From Lamellibrachia satsuma (taxonomy: Eukaryota; Annelida; Polychaeta; Sabellida; Siboglinidae): DNA of 64,000 bases. The stretch covers positions 10,596,001 to 10,660,000 of the forward strand of contig BSQZ01000005.1 of assembly GCA_033239005.1 (NCBI GenBank), read 5' to 3'. The notes beneath the pieces are model-generated. The model made no database searches, was not told where the DNA came from, and saw nothing but the letters and a program-made list of their open reading frames with translations. This document shows, one piece after another, positions 12,322 through 24,622 of the stretch. The first letter of the stretch is position 1. Each line of letters opens with the position of its first letter. Made by a program: the position numbers and the translations under genes.

Positions 12322-12830
12322 TTAATCGTCGAACAGGGCTTTCAACTTTAAACGAAATGCGTACGCAATATCGATTTCAATTGCGATTTGAAGATACGAG
12401 CGGTATCGATCTGGCAGCACGAGATCTTCAGCAACCTCAGTAGATAAGCCAGGACATTTATTCCTGTGGTATGGAGCAATGCAGACGGTAGCTTGACCGT
12501 CCGATGAACGTCGTTTCTTCTTGAGGGAGTCACGGGTTTCGTCGTTGTCGGCTTGAGTTGGTGGCTGGTGGCCGTCGTCATTGAGCCATTCGTACGATGT
12601 GCAGTTACATGGCCATAACGGATCTCTTCACAGAGGTCTATGTTATCCAAGACTAGGATGGTGGGAACCGAAGGGCAACAACTGGAGGCACATACACCTG
12701 CCCTCTGTTACGTTGTAACTGTGCCAGGACAATGTCAAAGACGATATCAGGACAAGCACCGTGTCGACATTTATTCAGAAGGCTGAGCACACGCTTAGAT
12801 AGATCCAGTAAGATGTCGTACTGTCATGCC
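12322..12830 (-). pseudogene. Frameshifted coding relic, unknown protein
   Basis: Three successive minus-strand frames each look protein-like and hand over to one another. First, about 12825-12668: YDILLDLSKRVLSLLNKCRH ... GQVYVPPVVALRFPPS, then TAG. Second, about 12655-12600: LDNIDLCEEIRYGHVTAHRT. Third, ending at TAA 12324-12322: WLNDDGHQPPTQ, a KKKRR run, and EVAEDLVLPDRYRSYLQIAI. The combination of YVPP, DNID..EE and H(R)TNG resembles a motif pattern I associate with multi-copy uncharacterised ORFs of marine invertebrate genomes, but I cannot name the family. The frame changes make it look like a decayed copy. A real multi-exon gene is an alternative. Confidence 0.4.
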
Positions 12831-13065
12831 AAGACTTAATGATTTCGCCATCTGATGTCTTCCCTTTGTCTCCATGTAACTGATGTATTGAAATATAGAA
12901 AACAATTTAAGGTGACCTTCATTTGACACATTGAGTAATCATCCAAAGCAGGTTCAGCAGGTGTCCCAACAATCCACGCCAAACATTGTATAAACTAGGC
13001 GGAATAAGTTGTTGAAGAAGAAGTTTTTATTTTACCCATCAGACATTTAAAATAATAACTTTAAT

Positions 13066-13362
<297 letters not shown>

Positions 13363-13563
13363 CTGTGTTAAAGACTAATACAACAAATAAATGTATAGGT
13401 AAACTAATTATAAGTCATTCAATTAGGAATAAAAACCTAGCTCAATATAGTTGAATACAATTATTTAACTTAAAACTATTTAAATAAGTTAACTGATAAA
13501 AGGTAAAACAGGAATGTGTTCAGGGCTTTCCTGAAAGACGCCGCTGACCGAGATACTCTAAGT

Positions 13564-13868
13564 GACAGTAGTGGCGCATTCCAAAGCAGGGGCGCAGCAG
13601 CATTAAGGAGCGGTCCACATAACGCTTGAGTTTACTCCTTACAGTAGTGGCGCACTCCAAAGCAGGGGCGCAGCAGCATTAAGGAGCGGTCCACATAACG
13701 CTTGAGTTTACTCCTTACAGTAGTGGCGCACTCCAAAGCAGGGGCGCAGCAGCATTAAGGAGCGGTCCACATAACGCTTGAGTTTACTCCTTACAGTAGT
13801 GGCGCACTCCAAAGCAGGGGCGCAGCAACATTAAGGAGCGGTCCACATAACGCTTGAGTTTACTCCTT
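13564..13868. repeat. 76-bp minisatellite, four copies
   Basis: The unit begins ACAGTAGTGGCGCACTCCAA and ends TTGAGTTTACTCCTT. Four nearly identical copies are present. The first has a CGCATT variant and the last AGCAACATT. Confidence 0.95.
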
Positions 13869-14144
13869 AGTACCACAAGCAGTACTATTGATACAAATAT
13901 CCATGTCAAATTACAGTTGTACGCAATATAGTATATGTGTATAAACATATGATAAACATGGCGTATATAAATGTAAATAACAAAAGATGGGGTTAGGAAA
14001 CTCCTAACACTTTCATAGTCGCTATCGAGGAGCTACCTTGTAAACTGAAATTAAACTTAATCAGTAGGTCAAACCAATTAAATTCTTCCAAGAAAAGAAA
14101 ATATAATAATATTATCTCTGAGTGTGTAGGTGCGCATTAAAAAG

Positions 14145-14210
14145 TGTGTGCGTGCGTGTGTGCGTGCGTGCGTGCGTGCGTATGTGCGTATGTGTGTATG
14201 TGTGTGTATG
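14145..14210. repeat. (TG/CG)n microsatellite
   Basis: GTGTGCGTGCGTGCG tract. Overlapping ORFs on both strands are artefacts of it. Confidence 0.9.
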
Positions 14211-14457
14211 AACATTCTCAAACGATTATATGTGTTTGTGGTTAAGAAACCCTTGTTCAATAAAAGGTTGACAAGTGGTTGTCATTTTCAATTTTCATGC
14301 ATATATAACAATGTGGCCTTGTGCCACTAGGTAATTTTGTAAAAAAAAAAACACCACGACATACCTATAAGAATGGCTATTGATATGAAATATGTACGTG
14401 TTTGCGTACGTTTACTGCATTTTCATAAAGTTCCAAATAGCCTCGAGAGGGAAGACT

Positions 14458-16206
14458 CTAAGTTTTCGGCGGCCCGGTTCCTCGTCTTTCCCTGGAAGAG
14501 AAAGGTGATCCTCCTGTGTGCTCTTCCTCCTTGTTCCCTGTTGTACAGGGGTGAGGTTCAGGTAATCGTCGAGTCACTATTTCTGTTCTTTCTTTCCATA
14601 GTTTTCTATCGGCCGCCCCCTCTCTCCATCTTTCATCCTCCCCCGATCTTCTCATACCCGTCCTCATGCAGTCCTCTCATCTCAGCTGTGGCCTTCCCCT
14701 TTTCCTGCGTCCTTGATGTTTTTCCACCTCTGCTCTCTTTGCTAGTTTGCCTGCATCCATCTTTACCAAGTGGCATGCCCATCTCATCCTGCTTTTCACC
14801 AATCTTCCTGTTAGGCTGCATTGCATCCCAACTTCTTTCTTCAGGTCGTTCATCATTTTTTTATCCACCCTCTTTGTTCTTGTTATTCAACGAACCCAGT
14901 TGTTCTCACAAACTTGCAGCTTCTGTTGTTGTTGTGCTGTCAACGCCACTGTTTCCAGACCATACAGGTATGCTGGTGTAACACACGTTCTCATGACTTT
15001 CCCTTTCAGCTTTTTCGATTTTTTTCTGTCCAACATTTCTACCTTTCTCCAGGCACTCGCTCCCGCTTGTATTCGACGTCGCACCTCTACCTGTTTCGAG
15101 TGGGGTACCACAGGGATCAGTATTAGGCCCTATACTCTGTTTAATATATAAATGATTTGGAAGATTACATATCTAGCAAAGTACTCAAATTTGCAGATGA
15201 CACAAAAGTATTCAGAAAGGTTACTAATGATACAGATAAACAACGTTTACAGGATGATCTAGATAAATTAGTTAAGTGGTCAGAAAAATGGCAAATGTTA
15301 TTCAATTTTGGGAAGTGTAAATGTATACACATAGGACATGGAAACATGGACGAAGAATATAAAATGGGGGATGCTGTACTAGGTAGAACCACACAAGAAA
15401 AGTACTTAGGAGTAACATTTAGTGCTGACATGAAAGTTTCAGAGCAATGTGGGATTGCTGCTTTGAAAGGAAATCAAATATTCTAGGGCTAATTAAGAGA
15501 AATATCATGTATAAGGGGAAACAGCGAATTGTACCCTTGTACAAAGCAATAGTTAGACAACATTTGGAATATTGTATTCAAGCATGGATACCATATCGTA
15601 AAAATGACATAGACAAGCTAGAAAGAATAAAACGAAGAGCAACTAAAATGATTCCAGAATTGAGAGACCTTAGTTACGAAAGTCGCTTATTACAATGTGG
15701 TTTGACAACACTAGAGACCAGGAGACTAAGAGGAGACCAAACAGAAGTGTTTAAAATAGTGAATGGTTATGAGGATGTTGACAGGAATATGTTCTTCAAA
15801 CTTAAAGAAGGCAGTAGAACCAGAGGACATAAAGCAGCTCTTTCTCACAGAGGGTGATAAATGAATGGAACACTGCCAAACGATTGTGTTAATGCTAGTA
15901 GTGTGAGTATGTTTAAAAATAGAATTGACTGATATTTGATAAGGGCGGGCTACACATAGATGAGAAAATTGTTGGACTCTCGATAAGCCAATGGCTTCCT
16001 TGTCCACTTGCCATCAGGAACTTGTTGTTTGGGATGGCAACCTTGTTAAACCTTGTTAAACCTACCTCTGAATGCCCATCCTCCGTAACCATTCCTCCAA
16101 GGCACACAAAGCCATCCACTTGCTTGATCTCCTTACCATCCAACCTGATCTTCAACTCTTCTCTCTTGTAGTCTTGACTAACTGCGGATATACGCACATC
16201 TAACAT
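14458..16206 (-). mobile_element. RTE-like non-LTR retrotransposon 3' part, split by a nested CR1-like copy
   Basis: The minus strand first reads RLDGKEIKQVDGFVCLGGMV, then TEDGHSEV (16206-16064). After the insertion it resumes with RRRIQAGASAWRKVEMLDRK, KGKVMRTCVTPAYLYGLETV and CENNWVR, then SRMRWACHLVKMDAGKLAKR, a GRRKRGRP run and QLRWEDCMR (about 15082-14600). This order (linker, YLYGLE, CENN(W)VRRI, RWxGH-like, GRRxRGRP) is typical of the C-terminal region after the RT domain in RTE-like and related elements. Frame breaks occur near 14870 and 14670. Inactive. The split at GHSE-V is exactly where 15089-16063 is inserted. Confidence 0.8.
15089..16063 (+). mobile_element. CR1-like retrotransposon, 5'-truncated copy with target duplication
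   Basis: The copy begins inside the RT domain (VSSGVPQGSVLGP near 15096) and continues with VLKFADDTKVF, where FADD is the catalytic box. It then shows KWQMLFNFGKCK, YLGVTF, VPLYKAIVRQHLEYCIQAW and RIKRRATKMIPEL. One frame break falls near 15480. The 3' end carries two tandem CTTGTTAAAC words instead of poly(A), as in CR1/L2-type tails. ACCTCT flanks both sides (15083-15088 and 16064-16069), a likely target-site duplication. 5' truncation is the normal result of target-primed reverse transcription. It sits antisense inside the RTE-like copy, so it is the younger of the two. Confidence 0.88.
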
Positions 16207-16373
16207 GTAAATCGCGCTCCTTACCCCGATTAGTCGCGCATGGTCGTAGTTATAATGATACGGCTTTCACTAGGTGGCACCACGCATTCCCCACTAATCA
16301 CAACATCAACTAATGCGGCTGCCATTGCCATTTTGAGAGCGCTGTGATCACGACGTGCGTTGCTCGGGCCAGC

Positions 16374-16381
16374 TATAAATA
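16374..16381 (+). promoter_or_regulatory. TATA box candidate
   Basis: TATAAATA preceded by a GC-rich segment. A start about 30 bp on would fall near 16405-16410. Downstream features fit a transcript: ATG in good context at 16418 opening an 11-codon ORF (stop at 16453), and a strong donor CAG|GTACGT after 16509. Confidence 0.45.
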
Positions 16382-16642
16382 GCGCCTACTAGCACTTCGC
16401 TCGCCACTACACACAAAATGGTTTCGTATATGTTTGCTAACGGCGAACTGTAGAATATATGAGGTCTTACAACGGTCTCATCGAACCATTCTCGCCACTA
16501 CCCAGACAGGTACGTAATATTTTAATCGTAGCAATACGCCCAGCCTCAGATCGTGTATCGATTTCTGCGCGGTAGTTAGTGATGCTGTTCCGATAGCGTA
16601 CACCGCGGATATTTATGATTCGCCACCGTCATCAACAAGTCA

Positions 16643-17029
16643 ATGCGCATTTCGGTCGCTGTTCTTGTTTCCCTAGTCACCTGGTTCTTTCCAGTGATCT
16701 ACATACTGACGTACGTATATAAGTGTTGTATGGACTCTTCCTATTCTCGACACCCGGAACCACGTCTACGTAAGCCAGGAACCACGGCAGTTGGAGGTCG
16801 AATTAATCCGGATTATATCCCGGATAATTACCCATGTACCAAAGATTTAAATGTACCCTATAGTGTGTGCGAAAAAAATACGTTTGTCAGGCTCCTTGCA
16901 ATCATGCAATGGCCGTTCAACAAACGAATGGGCAGGAGACTCTTAAATTGCATGGTCATGCGGCCAGTCACGTTGACCCGAGAAATAGCCCTTCCAAAAT
17001 ACGGTTACGTCAATCAGCAAGCACAATGA
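16643..17029 (+). CDS. Hypothetical protein with N-terminal hydrophobic segment
   Basis: The 128-codon ORF starts MRISVAVLVSLVTWFFPVIY followed by ILTYVYKCC, a 25-residue hydrophobic stretch that could be a signal anchor. The rest is hydrophilic with several Cys (YPCTKDLN, YSVCEKN, RLLNCMV). No family is recognised. It lies about 270 bp downstream of the TATA box, with a possible donor between, so the first exon might be non-coding. The 3' end runs into a 12-bp repeat, and the stop at 17027-17029 may not be natural if there is an unseen splice. The type II membrane topology is inference. A chance ORF remains possible. Confidence 0.35.
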   Translation: MRISVAVLVSLVTWFFPVIYILTYVYKCCMDSSYSRHPEPRLRKPGTTAVGGRINPDYIPDNYPCTKDLNVPYSVCEKNTFVRLLAIMQWPFNKRMGRRLLNCMVMRPVTLTREIALPKYGYVNQQAQ

Positions 17030-17047
17030 CTGCAACGAACCCCCGTC

Positions 17048-17130
17048 GGTCCGCCCGCCCGTCGGTCCGCCCGTCGATCCGCCCGTCGGTCCGCCCGTCG
17101 GTCCGCCCGTCGGTCCGCCCGTCGGTCCGC
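17048..17130. repeat. 12-bp GC-rich minisatellite
   Basis: About seven copies of GGTCCGCCCGTC, one with GATCC in place of GGTCC. The repetitive RRAD or STGGPTGG-type ORFs on both strands are repeat artefacts. Confidence 0.93.
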
Positions 17131-17729
17131 GCGCAGCAGCCATCTATACATCGCTGTCGTCGGCAAACAACATTCGGGAGTGTTCGCGACGTGAATCAGA
17201 AAAGAAAGCTGTTGGGTGTCAGGAAGCCAATTCGCAGAATATGAAGGTGACAATCATTGTCCACTGGCTGAGCCGTTGACATTGTTGACGCCTGCTGTGT
17301 TGGAACGCGTGTAAGTGCGAGCACGCTTGTCATTATGACGTCAACAACAGGACATGACGACAGTAAAACGACCCCTGATTGGCTGCTGTAAATCAGACTC
17401 CTTTAACGGATCGTAAATGCGATAGATGAGCGTCACATTGGCATAATATACAGCGTCGACGAGCAAAACAGGAACCCCGGTATGTATATGGTTTCTTGTC
17501 ATAATCTTCATATCAGCCATAGTCTGACTTCATCCTATCATTCGGCGTCCTTGTCGTCTCCCGTGCAATATGCAAGTTTTCGGTAGTCCACTGTCTCAAT
17601 TAGACAATGAAGAAGAAACCACGTGACGTGATTATTAAAAATGTGTAAAAAAGCCTTTTAAAAAATGTAAGTTCTAAGTCTTAAGTTTCTATGACACGGT
17701 ATCAAGTCCTTAGGAATAAAAAAATACGC
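17131..17729. other. No gene recognised
   Basis: Only unremarkable sequence, with AAGTCCTTAGG/TCAAGTCC-type words near 17680-17710 adjoining the tRNA pseudogene. Confidence 0.35.
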
Positions 17730-17802
17730 CTCCTCTCTCGGGGAATTGAACCCCGGTCTCCCGCGTGACAGGCGGGGATACTCACCACTATACTAACGGG
17801 GA
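17730..17802 (-). pseudogene. tRNA-Asp(GTC)-like pseudogene next to giant (CT)n
   Basis: The minus strand shows intact A-box sequence (TTAGTATAGTGGTGAG), anticodon loop CTGTCAC (GTC) and B box GGTTCAATTCC. The 3' acceptor strand is AGAGAGGA instead of ACGAGGA, with one extra base and lost pairs, so the acceptor stem cannot close. The 5' flank is GTTCAGCCAG, the same as in the array copies at 53-64 kb. Only 14 bp upstream of the tRNA 5' end the (AG)n tract begins. A T7 run follows the 3' end. Confidence 0.8.
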
Positions 17803-17815
17803 CTGGCTGAACGTT

Positions 17816-18856
<1,041 letters not shown>

Positions 18857-18859
18857 GGT

Positions 18860-19464
18860 ATCGTTTCTGTTTACATCTTGTTTCTTTGCATATTGCAACT
18901 GGCATCGACCAGCAACCTATATTTATCACAACTGCCAAGTTGTTGACACCACATAACATCATTTAATATTGTCATTAGCAAGACGCAGCATCTACTGACA
19001 CCTACAGTTGCCAGGTGCATCAAGTACGTGTATCAATCGATATGCATCTGTGTCAACATGTTTATCGTTGCGGATTAAAGACATATATTAATGTGCTGGA
19101 CTGATCGACTGTTCCAACAGGTGTTCGGCAGAGACGGACGCTGGTTCCTGGTTATTTCCTAGGTTTATTGTCTTTGCGCCACACGTCGAGTTTGCGTTGC
19201 ATTTGTCGTCGATGTGATCAGGACAATTAAATTACCTTTCACAGTTTCTATGGATACTCTACGGAGCTTTCGCGGCCCTGTCGGCCACTTCGTCAGCGTT
19301 AAACTGAACCGTTCTCCGGTGCAAGGTGTCGTGCTGGTGGTCTTCACACGACAGCAGTTCCATGACGATCACAGGAAGGTTGTACCCCCTTCCCGTCTCT
19401 CCTTATCGCTAGATGGCCCCGTATTTCTATAGTCTCTCTGATTTTTCTGCGTCAGAGTTTAGTC
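18860..19464. other. No gene recognised
   Basis: Small overlapping ORFs only, with no motif. Confidence 0.35.
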
Positions 19465-19689
19465 TGGTATAACAGATATGTCGATGACACATTCGTTCGG
19501 ATCCGTGAATACCACATCGAAGGATCGACAGCGCACATAAGCAACATCAAATTTACCATTCACCCAGAACGAGGTAGCAAACTACCATTCCTTGACAACT
19601 CCGTCCATGTGAGTGATGACAGCAGCGCGCGGGTGACATTCTACAAAAAGCCGTTTGACGACACGACACAATTCGATTATCGAGACTGT
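19465..19689 (+). mobile_element. Penelope-like element reverse transcriptase fragment
   Basis: The frame starting at 19465 has no ATG and reads WYNRYVDDTFVRI, where YVDD is the RT catalytic box, then SNIKFTIHPERG, SKLPFLDNSV and ARVTFYKKP before degenerating to a stop at 19689. The succession RYVDDTF, IKFT.E, LPFLD and V(Y)RKP is characteristic of Penelope-like element RTs, which lie between telomerase and other RTs. No GIY-YIG nuclease is seen, so it is a fragment. Confidence 0.75.
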
Positions 19690-20332
19690 CTGCTTTTGTG
19701 GCGCCGCTGAGCTCGTATGTCCGACGATTTCAGCGCTTTAGTAGTTTACAACATGAGTGTCATGTGTACGCAGTAGCTTGTGTAGTTTTTTGTACGGCAT
19801 ATAAAGTCCAACGCTACCTGTCGGATATTGTCGAACGCTCGCCTGTCTCCGATTCTCCGGGCTCCGTAATGTGGCGCCACCGTTTGTATACTTTACGACA
19901 TTCTACATAAAATACAACGTGAGCATTGAGAGTGTTATGCTACCCGGTTGTTTGCTCGGAATGTTGGTAACCAATCAGTTTCCCAGACTTACACATACAA
20001 AATTACGTAAAATAAATAAATAAATTCGAAACAGTCAAAACGGCTTAGTCTCCGATTATAGAATGTTATATCGATTTGTGTATTATGGCAATATACTTAT
20101 ATGGTTATATTCGGTTGCCTTCTTCGGGAACTGAATTGCCATACCATCTGGCGAGCAGAAAAAGTACTAATTCCCTAAATGCAATTCCTGGAGAAGGCAA
20201 CCAAAGGTCGTTGAAAGTTGTATGTTAACTTCAATATTTGTGTCAAGAAGACATTTATATTTATCCATTTCCCAACTTGATAAGCATTTACACCGATATA
20301 CGTACAGGTGCATTCGTATTTCAAATTGACAG
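19690..20332. other. Upstream region of dispanin gene 1
   Basis: No exon recognised. The sequence ..TTGACAG directly precedes the ATG of the dispanin gene and could be a splice acceptor of a 5' UTR intron. Confidence 0.35.
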
Positions 20333-22874
20333 ATGGCTGACAAGAATTTGCCGGAATACCCGGACTACCCGCCCCCACCCTATCCTGGCGACCCGACCGG
20401 CCAGTACACCCACCTTAACGCATCAGACGCCAACGATGCCGCTCCATCGACACCTAGCGGCTCTCCATCTCACTACCCGATGCCGCCTGCAGCGACACCT
20501 GTCGGACAGTACATGCCCGAATCATCTGTACACGGCTACAACCCCAAGAGCGCCACTGCCTACGGGTACGCCCAGCATCAGCCGACAGGCTTCGTTGCGG
20601 CGCCTTTCGGGCCCACGCAACCCCACATGTACGTGACGAGCCCAACGGTTGTCATAACAACGCAGCCAGAACGTCACGTGATGCGGGTGTCGCACCACGA
20701 GAAACCGCGTGGGTACATGGCTCTGGCAGTGATCACGTGCCTGTGTTTCAGCCCTCTGTTCGGTCTACCGGCCATCTGTTTCGCTGGTGAGTATGCACTA
20801 GTTACGAAAAAAGCCTAATACAGAATGTCGTTTAACAACAATAGACACAAGGAGATTAAATCAAATCAAATATTCGTTTTTAGGATATTAAATGGTTATG
20901 AAAATATTGATAGATGTATCTGTTTCTAACTTGAGAAAAATAGCAAAACTACAGGACAAGAGGTAACGTTAGTGAAGGAACATTGTAGACTGGATATCAG
21001 AAAGTATTAATTCATGCACATAGCACGATAAATGAATGGGACACATTATCTACTGATTGTGTAAGTACTAGCTGCCTGGATATGTTTAAAAAACAAAATG
21101 GACAAATTTATCAGAAGGATTGCATATAGACACTCCATCGGCAAATGACTTCCTTGTTCACTTGAAATAATGGGTTTTAGTTTTGGGTTGCAATCTTGTT
21201 TAATCTTGTGTGTCTGGTTTCAACGTATCATTCCTACATAGCAGACGATCATTTACGAGTTGCTAATCGTAATACCTAAACATATGCAGCAATTTAGTTT
21301 CCCCGAATCCTACCAAATTGCAATTAACAAATAGAAATCGATAATCATATTGAAAGAACTGTGCACATTTGAAGCAACTGAATGCTGGTATGTAGTAGAA
21401 GTATTTGAAAAACTATAACTGTTTAATTTTGACGTCTTTTTTCTAGGGACGCATCGTATGGAAGTATATTCGATAATACCAGCTTTAACTGGCGTAATTT
21501 ATTTGCGCGATGATTCCAGTCAATGTTGCTTTTTAGAACCCTGGGTTCGTTTGCGTGCGCGTCTTGTTATTAAAGGTAACAATGTCTAAACTTATGCGCG
21601 ACCAGCACAGTGAAAGAGTACCACGTCATACTAATGTGTAGTTTAGCTTAGCCTATTTTCAACGAATCTGGATACTTTTAAAATTAATTATACGTGAACA
21701 AAAGCCGCTTTAGTCTCCGTGCTTAAATAGCAACATCTGACCGGTTAATAAATTTTTGCTGTCTCCCAAAACTACGCGCCACCTAGCGAATAAGAAGGTT
21801 ACCATTCTTGCGCCTGGCGTACACATCTATCCTACGTTTAAGTTGGATGTGCAGTCCTATAATAAATCCGATTACCATAGCCTTATAACCAACAACACAG
21901 CGACCAACAAAACTGCTCTAAGTGCGTGAGAATTATGAAATGGCATGGCTGAAAAGTCATGGAAGCGGAAAGCTGTGTGCAGCTTTCTTATTGTAATAGC
22001 ATCTTGCATGACCTGTTGTGAAATCAACGTAATGTGTTGATAAAAGAGCCTGCTTTTTGGTGATGAAGGCGGGTAAAATGCATCATTTGAAGCCAATGTG
22101 CCAAAATGCGGGTCGGTTCCTGCAGTCACAACTGAGAGTAGACCTAATGGATTCGCCATATACATCTATTTGTGCAACTCCTGTCTTTTCTAGTCATTAC
22201 TTTGCCGACTGAGCCTCGTTGCTGAAGTTGATCCACTCAAATAAAATGGGATGACTGTTGTGCTAATAGGTGCACAGATACATGGAAAAGTCAAACCAAG
22301 GAACGAGAAACACATCTGCTGTTACTTGGTTTACTTAACTTAGTTTGCTGCGGCATTTTAAAGACGTCAAATGACTGTGGTCATAAGAAAGAGAGTGAAT
22401 AATCTTAAGTTAACTAATCGGGACGCTCGACAAATGTTGTTATTGCTCGTGTGAGTGTATGTCGTAGATTAGTTAAACAGAAGCATTTGTTGCAACTTGT
22501 CGACGGAACTATTGTTGACGTCAGTGCGACGTTTTAATTGCTATAGTTGTTATAATTACTATTGTGGTTATTATTAATACAAAATATTATTGCTATTATT
22601 ACTGTTAATGTAACATTACAAAAAAGTATGGAGTTATTGATAATAATAATTATTATTATTAGTAGTAGTAGTCTGATATTTGTCTATTTGCTGATGAGTG
22701 CCTGTTGTTGTTGCAGTGATGTCAGACTACGAGTACACGAGTGGCAAGCTAGCGTCGGCTCGTCGCAGTGCACTCATGTCTCTCAGTCTATCCATCATCG
22801 GCATAGCACTCACAACCATCATTGTCGCCATTGTCGTCGGCTCGGGATCAATGCATCACCGCCTGGGCAGCTGA
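20333..22874 (+). CDS. CD225/dispanin-family two-pass membrane protein (gene 1)
   Basis: Exon 1 is 20333-20786 and exon 2 is 22717-22874, joined by GTGAGT/TTGCAG in phase 1, giving 203 residues. The N-terminal 125 residues are rich in Pro, Tyr and Ser, with a PPPY motif in YPDYPPPPYPG; PPxY motifs bind WW domains of NEDD4-type ubiquitin ligases. The CD225 domain follows: HEKPRGYMALAVITCLCF, the hydrophobic SPLFGLPAICFA, a loop with SDYEYTSGKLASARRSA, and a second helix SLSIIGIALTTIIVAIVV. The short tail ends in RLGS. Cys residues beside helix 1 are likely acylation sites, as in IFITMs. Dispanins include IFITM, PRRT and SynDIG proteins acting at plasma or endosomal membranes; the subfamily is uncertain. 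The intron falls at the same place in the domain as in gene 2. The exon-1 ORF reading on to 20818 is intron read-through. Confidence 0.9.
20870..21220 (+). mobile_element. CR1-like 3' fragment in the dispanin 1 intron
   Basis: Decayed sequence reading FRILNGYENIDR, then a match to the 3' end of the 15089-16063 copy (NGT..LL, DKFI, HSIGK, and a closing ATCTTGTTTAATCTTG that resembles its tail repeats). Stops and frame changes throughout. Confidence 0.7.
21221..22716. other. Remainder of dispanin 1 intron
   Basis: No exon with matching phase is seen between the donor at 20787 and the acceptor at 22716. A 98-codon minus ORF at 21872-22165 lacks support. ATT-rich simple sequence precedes the acceptor. 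Confidence 0.5.
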
Positions 22875-23427
22875 ATCCTGGGCCAAGTTTATCGTCAAGT
22901 AGTCCTGGCTTGTCGACGAGCAGACGGCGGGGTTCAGCCGTAATATGTCGCCACTGGTGGCCAAGCACTGGCTAACAGAATACAGGCATATAATCCCTGA
23001 CTTTTCACTTGATATAAATAATTATTGTAGTGTTGCCCATATCACGTACACAAACCTTCCACATTGGGGGTAACGTCTATAGAGGAGAAATAGTATGCAT
23101 CTTTCCGAGAACACAAGCTCGTCTACTAGCTCTGCTATGAAAAGGTGTAAGAATATAGAAAAATACTGTATTATCACCCACCGTACTACATGTGGCGATT
23201 CATTGTACACGGACCGCATGTATTATTAACCGCGTGTACATGGATCGCTTGTTTCTACAGCATCATCTCATTATCTGTGAAGGATAATAATTCTGTTGTA
23301 TTGTTAATGTATATGTCTCTTCTTGCACATCTTTGTATACCCTTTATGTATTTAGGCAACGAATTTGCTTGTATAACCGCGGGCGGTCTACGATTTGCCC
23401 GGAATGAGGCGCGTTGCCTGCACTGTT
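22875..23427. other. 3' side of dispanin gene 1; no other gene seen
   Basis: Presumably 3' UTR for some distance. No clear AATAAA close to the stop is visible. Confidence 0.35.
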
Positions 23428-23737
23428 TATGTGGGGCGCGATAGCATACCGGTTTCAAATCCCACTGCGGTCGCTGCGAACCTTTGGCAAGTTTGATAAC
23501 CCCACATTGCCACAGTTCACTCAGCTGTATAAATGAGTACCTGGCAATACAGACAGTGGTGGATATGTGAACGAATAGCCTTCGCGCAGCAATTGCAGCA
23601 TGGCTGAATACTTCCCAAAGAAGTTGAGATGGCTTTGGAATGAACAGGTCTGCCAGGGGGTGAAGTGTAAAGCGCTTTGAGCGGTCCTATGGACCGGATA
23701 CTGCGCTATATAAGAACATACCTTTACCTTTGATTAT
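23428..23737 (+). mobile_element. tRNA-derived SINE (family 1), best copy
   Basis: The head TGGGGCGCGATAGCATACCG runs into a B-box-like GGTTTCAAATCCC. The body contains CACAGTTCACTCAGCTGTAT, GAGTACCTGGC, GACAGTGGTGGATATGTGAA and GTGAAGTGTAAAGCGCTTTG, and it ends ACTGCGCTATATAAGAACAT with CCTTTACCTTT-type tail repeats. Copies or parts occur at about 26925 and 27165 (plus), 27781 (minus), 44797 (plus, head) and 54166 (minus), and twice per unit in the 55-64 kb array (minus). Confidence 0.8.
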
Positions 23738-24622
23738 ATTAAGCAAATGGTGTCAAAATGTGCCAAAATATTTGGCCGCATGGGGGATTGTGTAGTGTTC
23801 ATCTGAAATCACCCAAACTCTGTATTTCTTGCAACTACGTGCATTATAATAGAAACATTAATTGTTATTTTGAAGTTCCTTCCGCGATTCATTTAGCACA
23901 TCGCGAATCAGGTTGGTTGGTCTTGAGATCTATAGTGTGTGAATAACTTAAGTAATATGATCAGTCTGTTTAATAAAACAATGCTTTGTTAAAATAAAAT
24001 AAAAACGTTGATTATTACATTGATCGGGTAACTTGCGAGAGTATGAATATTCTTGTATAAATAGTATAGTGCGGACTATACACAATAACCACATGTTTCG
24101 CCGAATTTTTACTTGGCCCTATCAAAAACAATTTAATTGTTTGTCCAATGACTTCACCCAAACTTAACACATTTTCACAAACGAGCTAACATGTCGTTGA
24201 TAAGATATATGTTCTGCTGTGTAGCATCTCCATTCATCGTTCGTTGCTATTGTCTGCACTGTTTACTCGTTGTTGGTATTCATTAATAAATTGATTTCAA
24301 TCACAAATAGCTTAAGTGCATAGTTATTATATATTTCGTTAGAACTGAAAATAATCACGGAGCACATACTTAGCTATTTGCTTACTTGGTAATATGACTT
24401 TCACTTGTGAGAACAAAATGTAAACAAATTAAATATACCTTGATTGAACTGACATTCCGGTGTTTTCGAATGCGATATTTGACATGGTGATTACCTCTCA
24501 AGAAACGTTTGGTATTTGTTGTGAATATTTCGGCCGCCTCACTCGGTCTTCGCCGGCTGACTGACCTCGCTACCGTGTCAAAAATTAAACAGTGTATGCA
24601 TAAATTAACATTCCAGCCTTTC
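23738..24622. other. No gene recognised
   Basis: AT-rich, with short ORFs only. Confidence 0.35.

Noticed and set aside
13564..13868. Possible structural RNA cluster
   Set aside because: The four 76-bp units have tRNA-like length, but no A/B boxes or cloverleaf could be drawn.
14373..15151. Plus-strand ORFs of 202, 134 and 101 codons
   Set aside because: Antisense shadows of the minus-strand RTE-like coding remnant.
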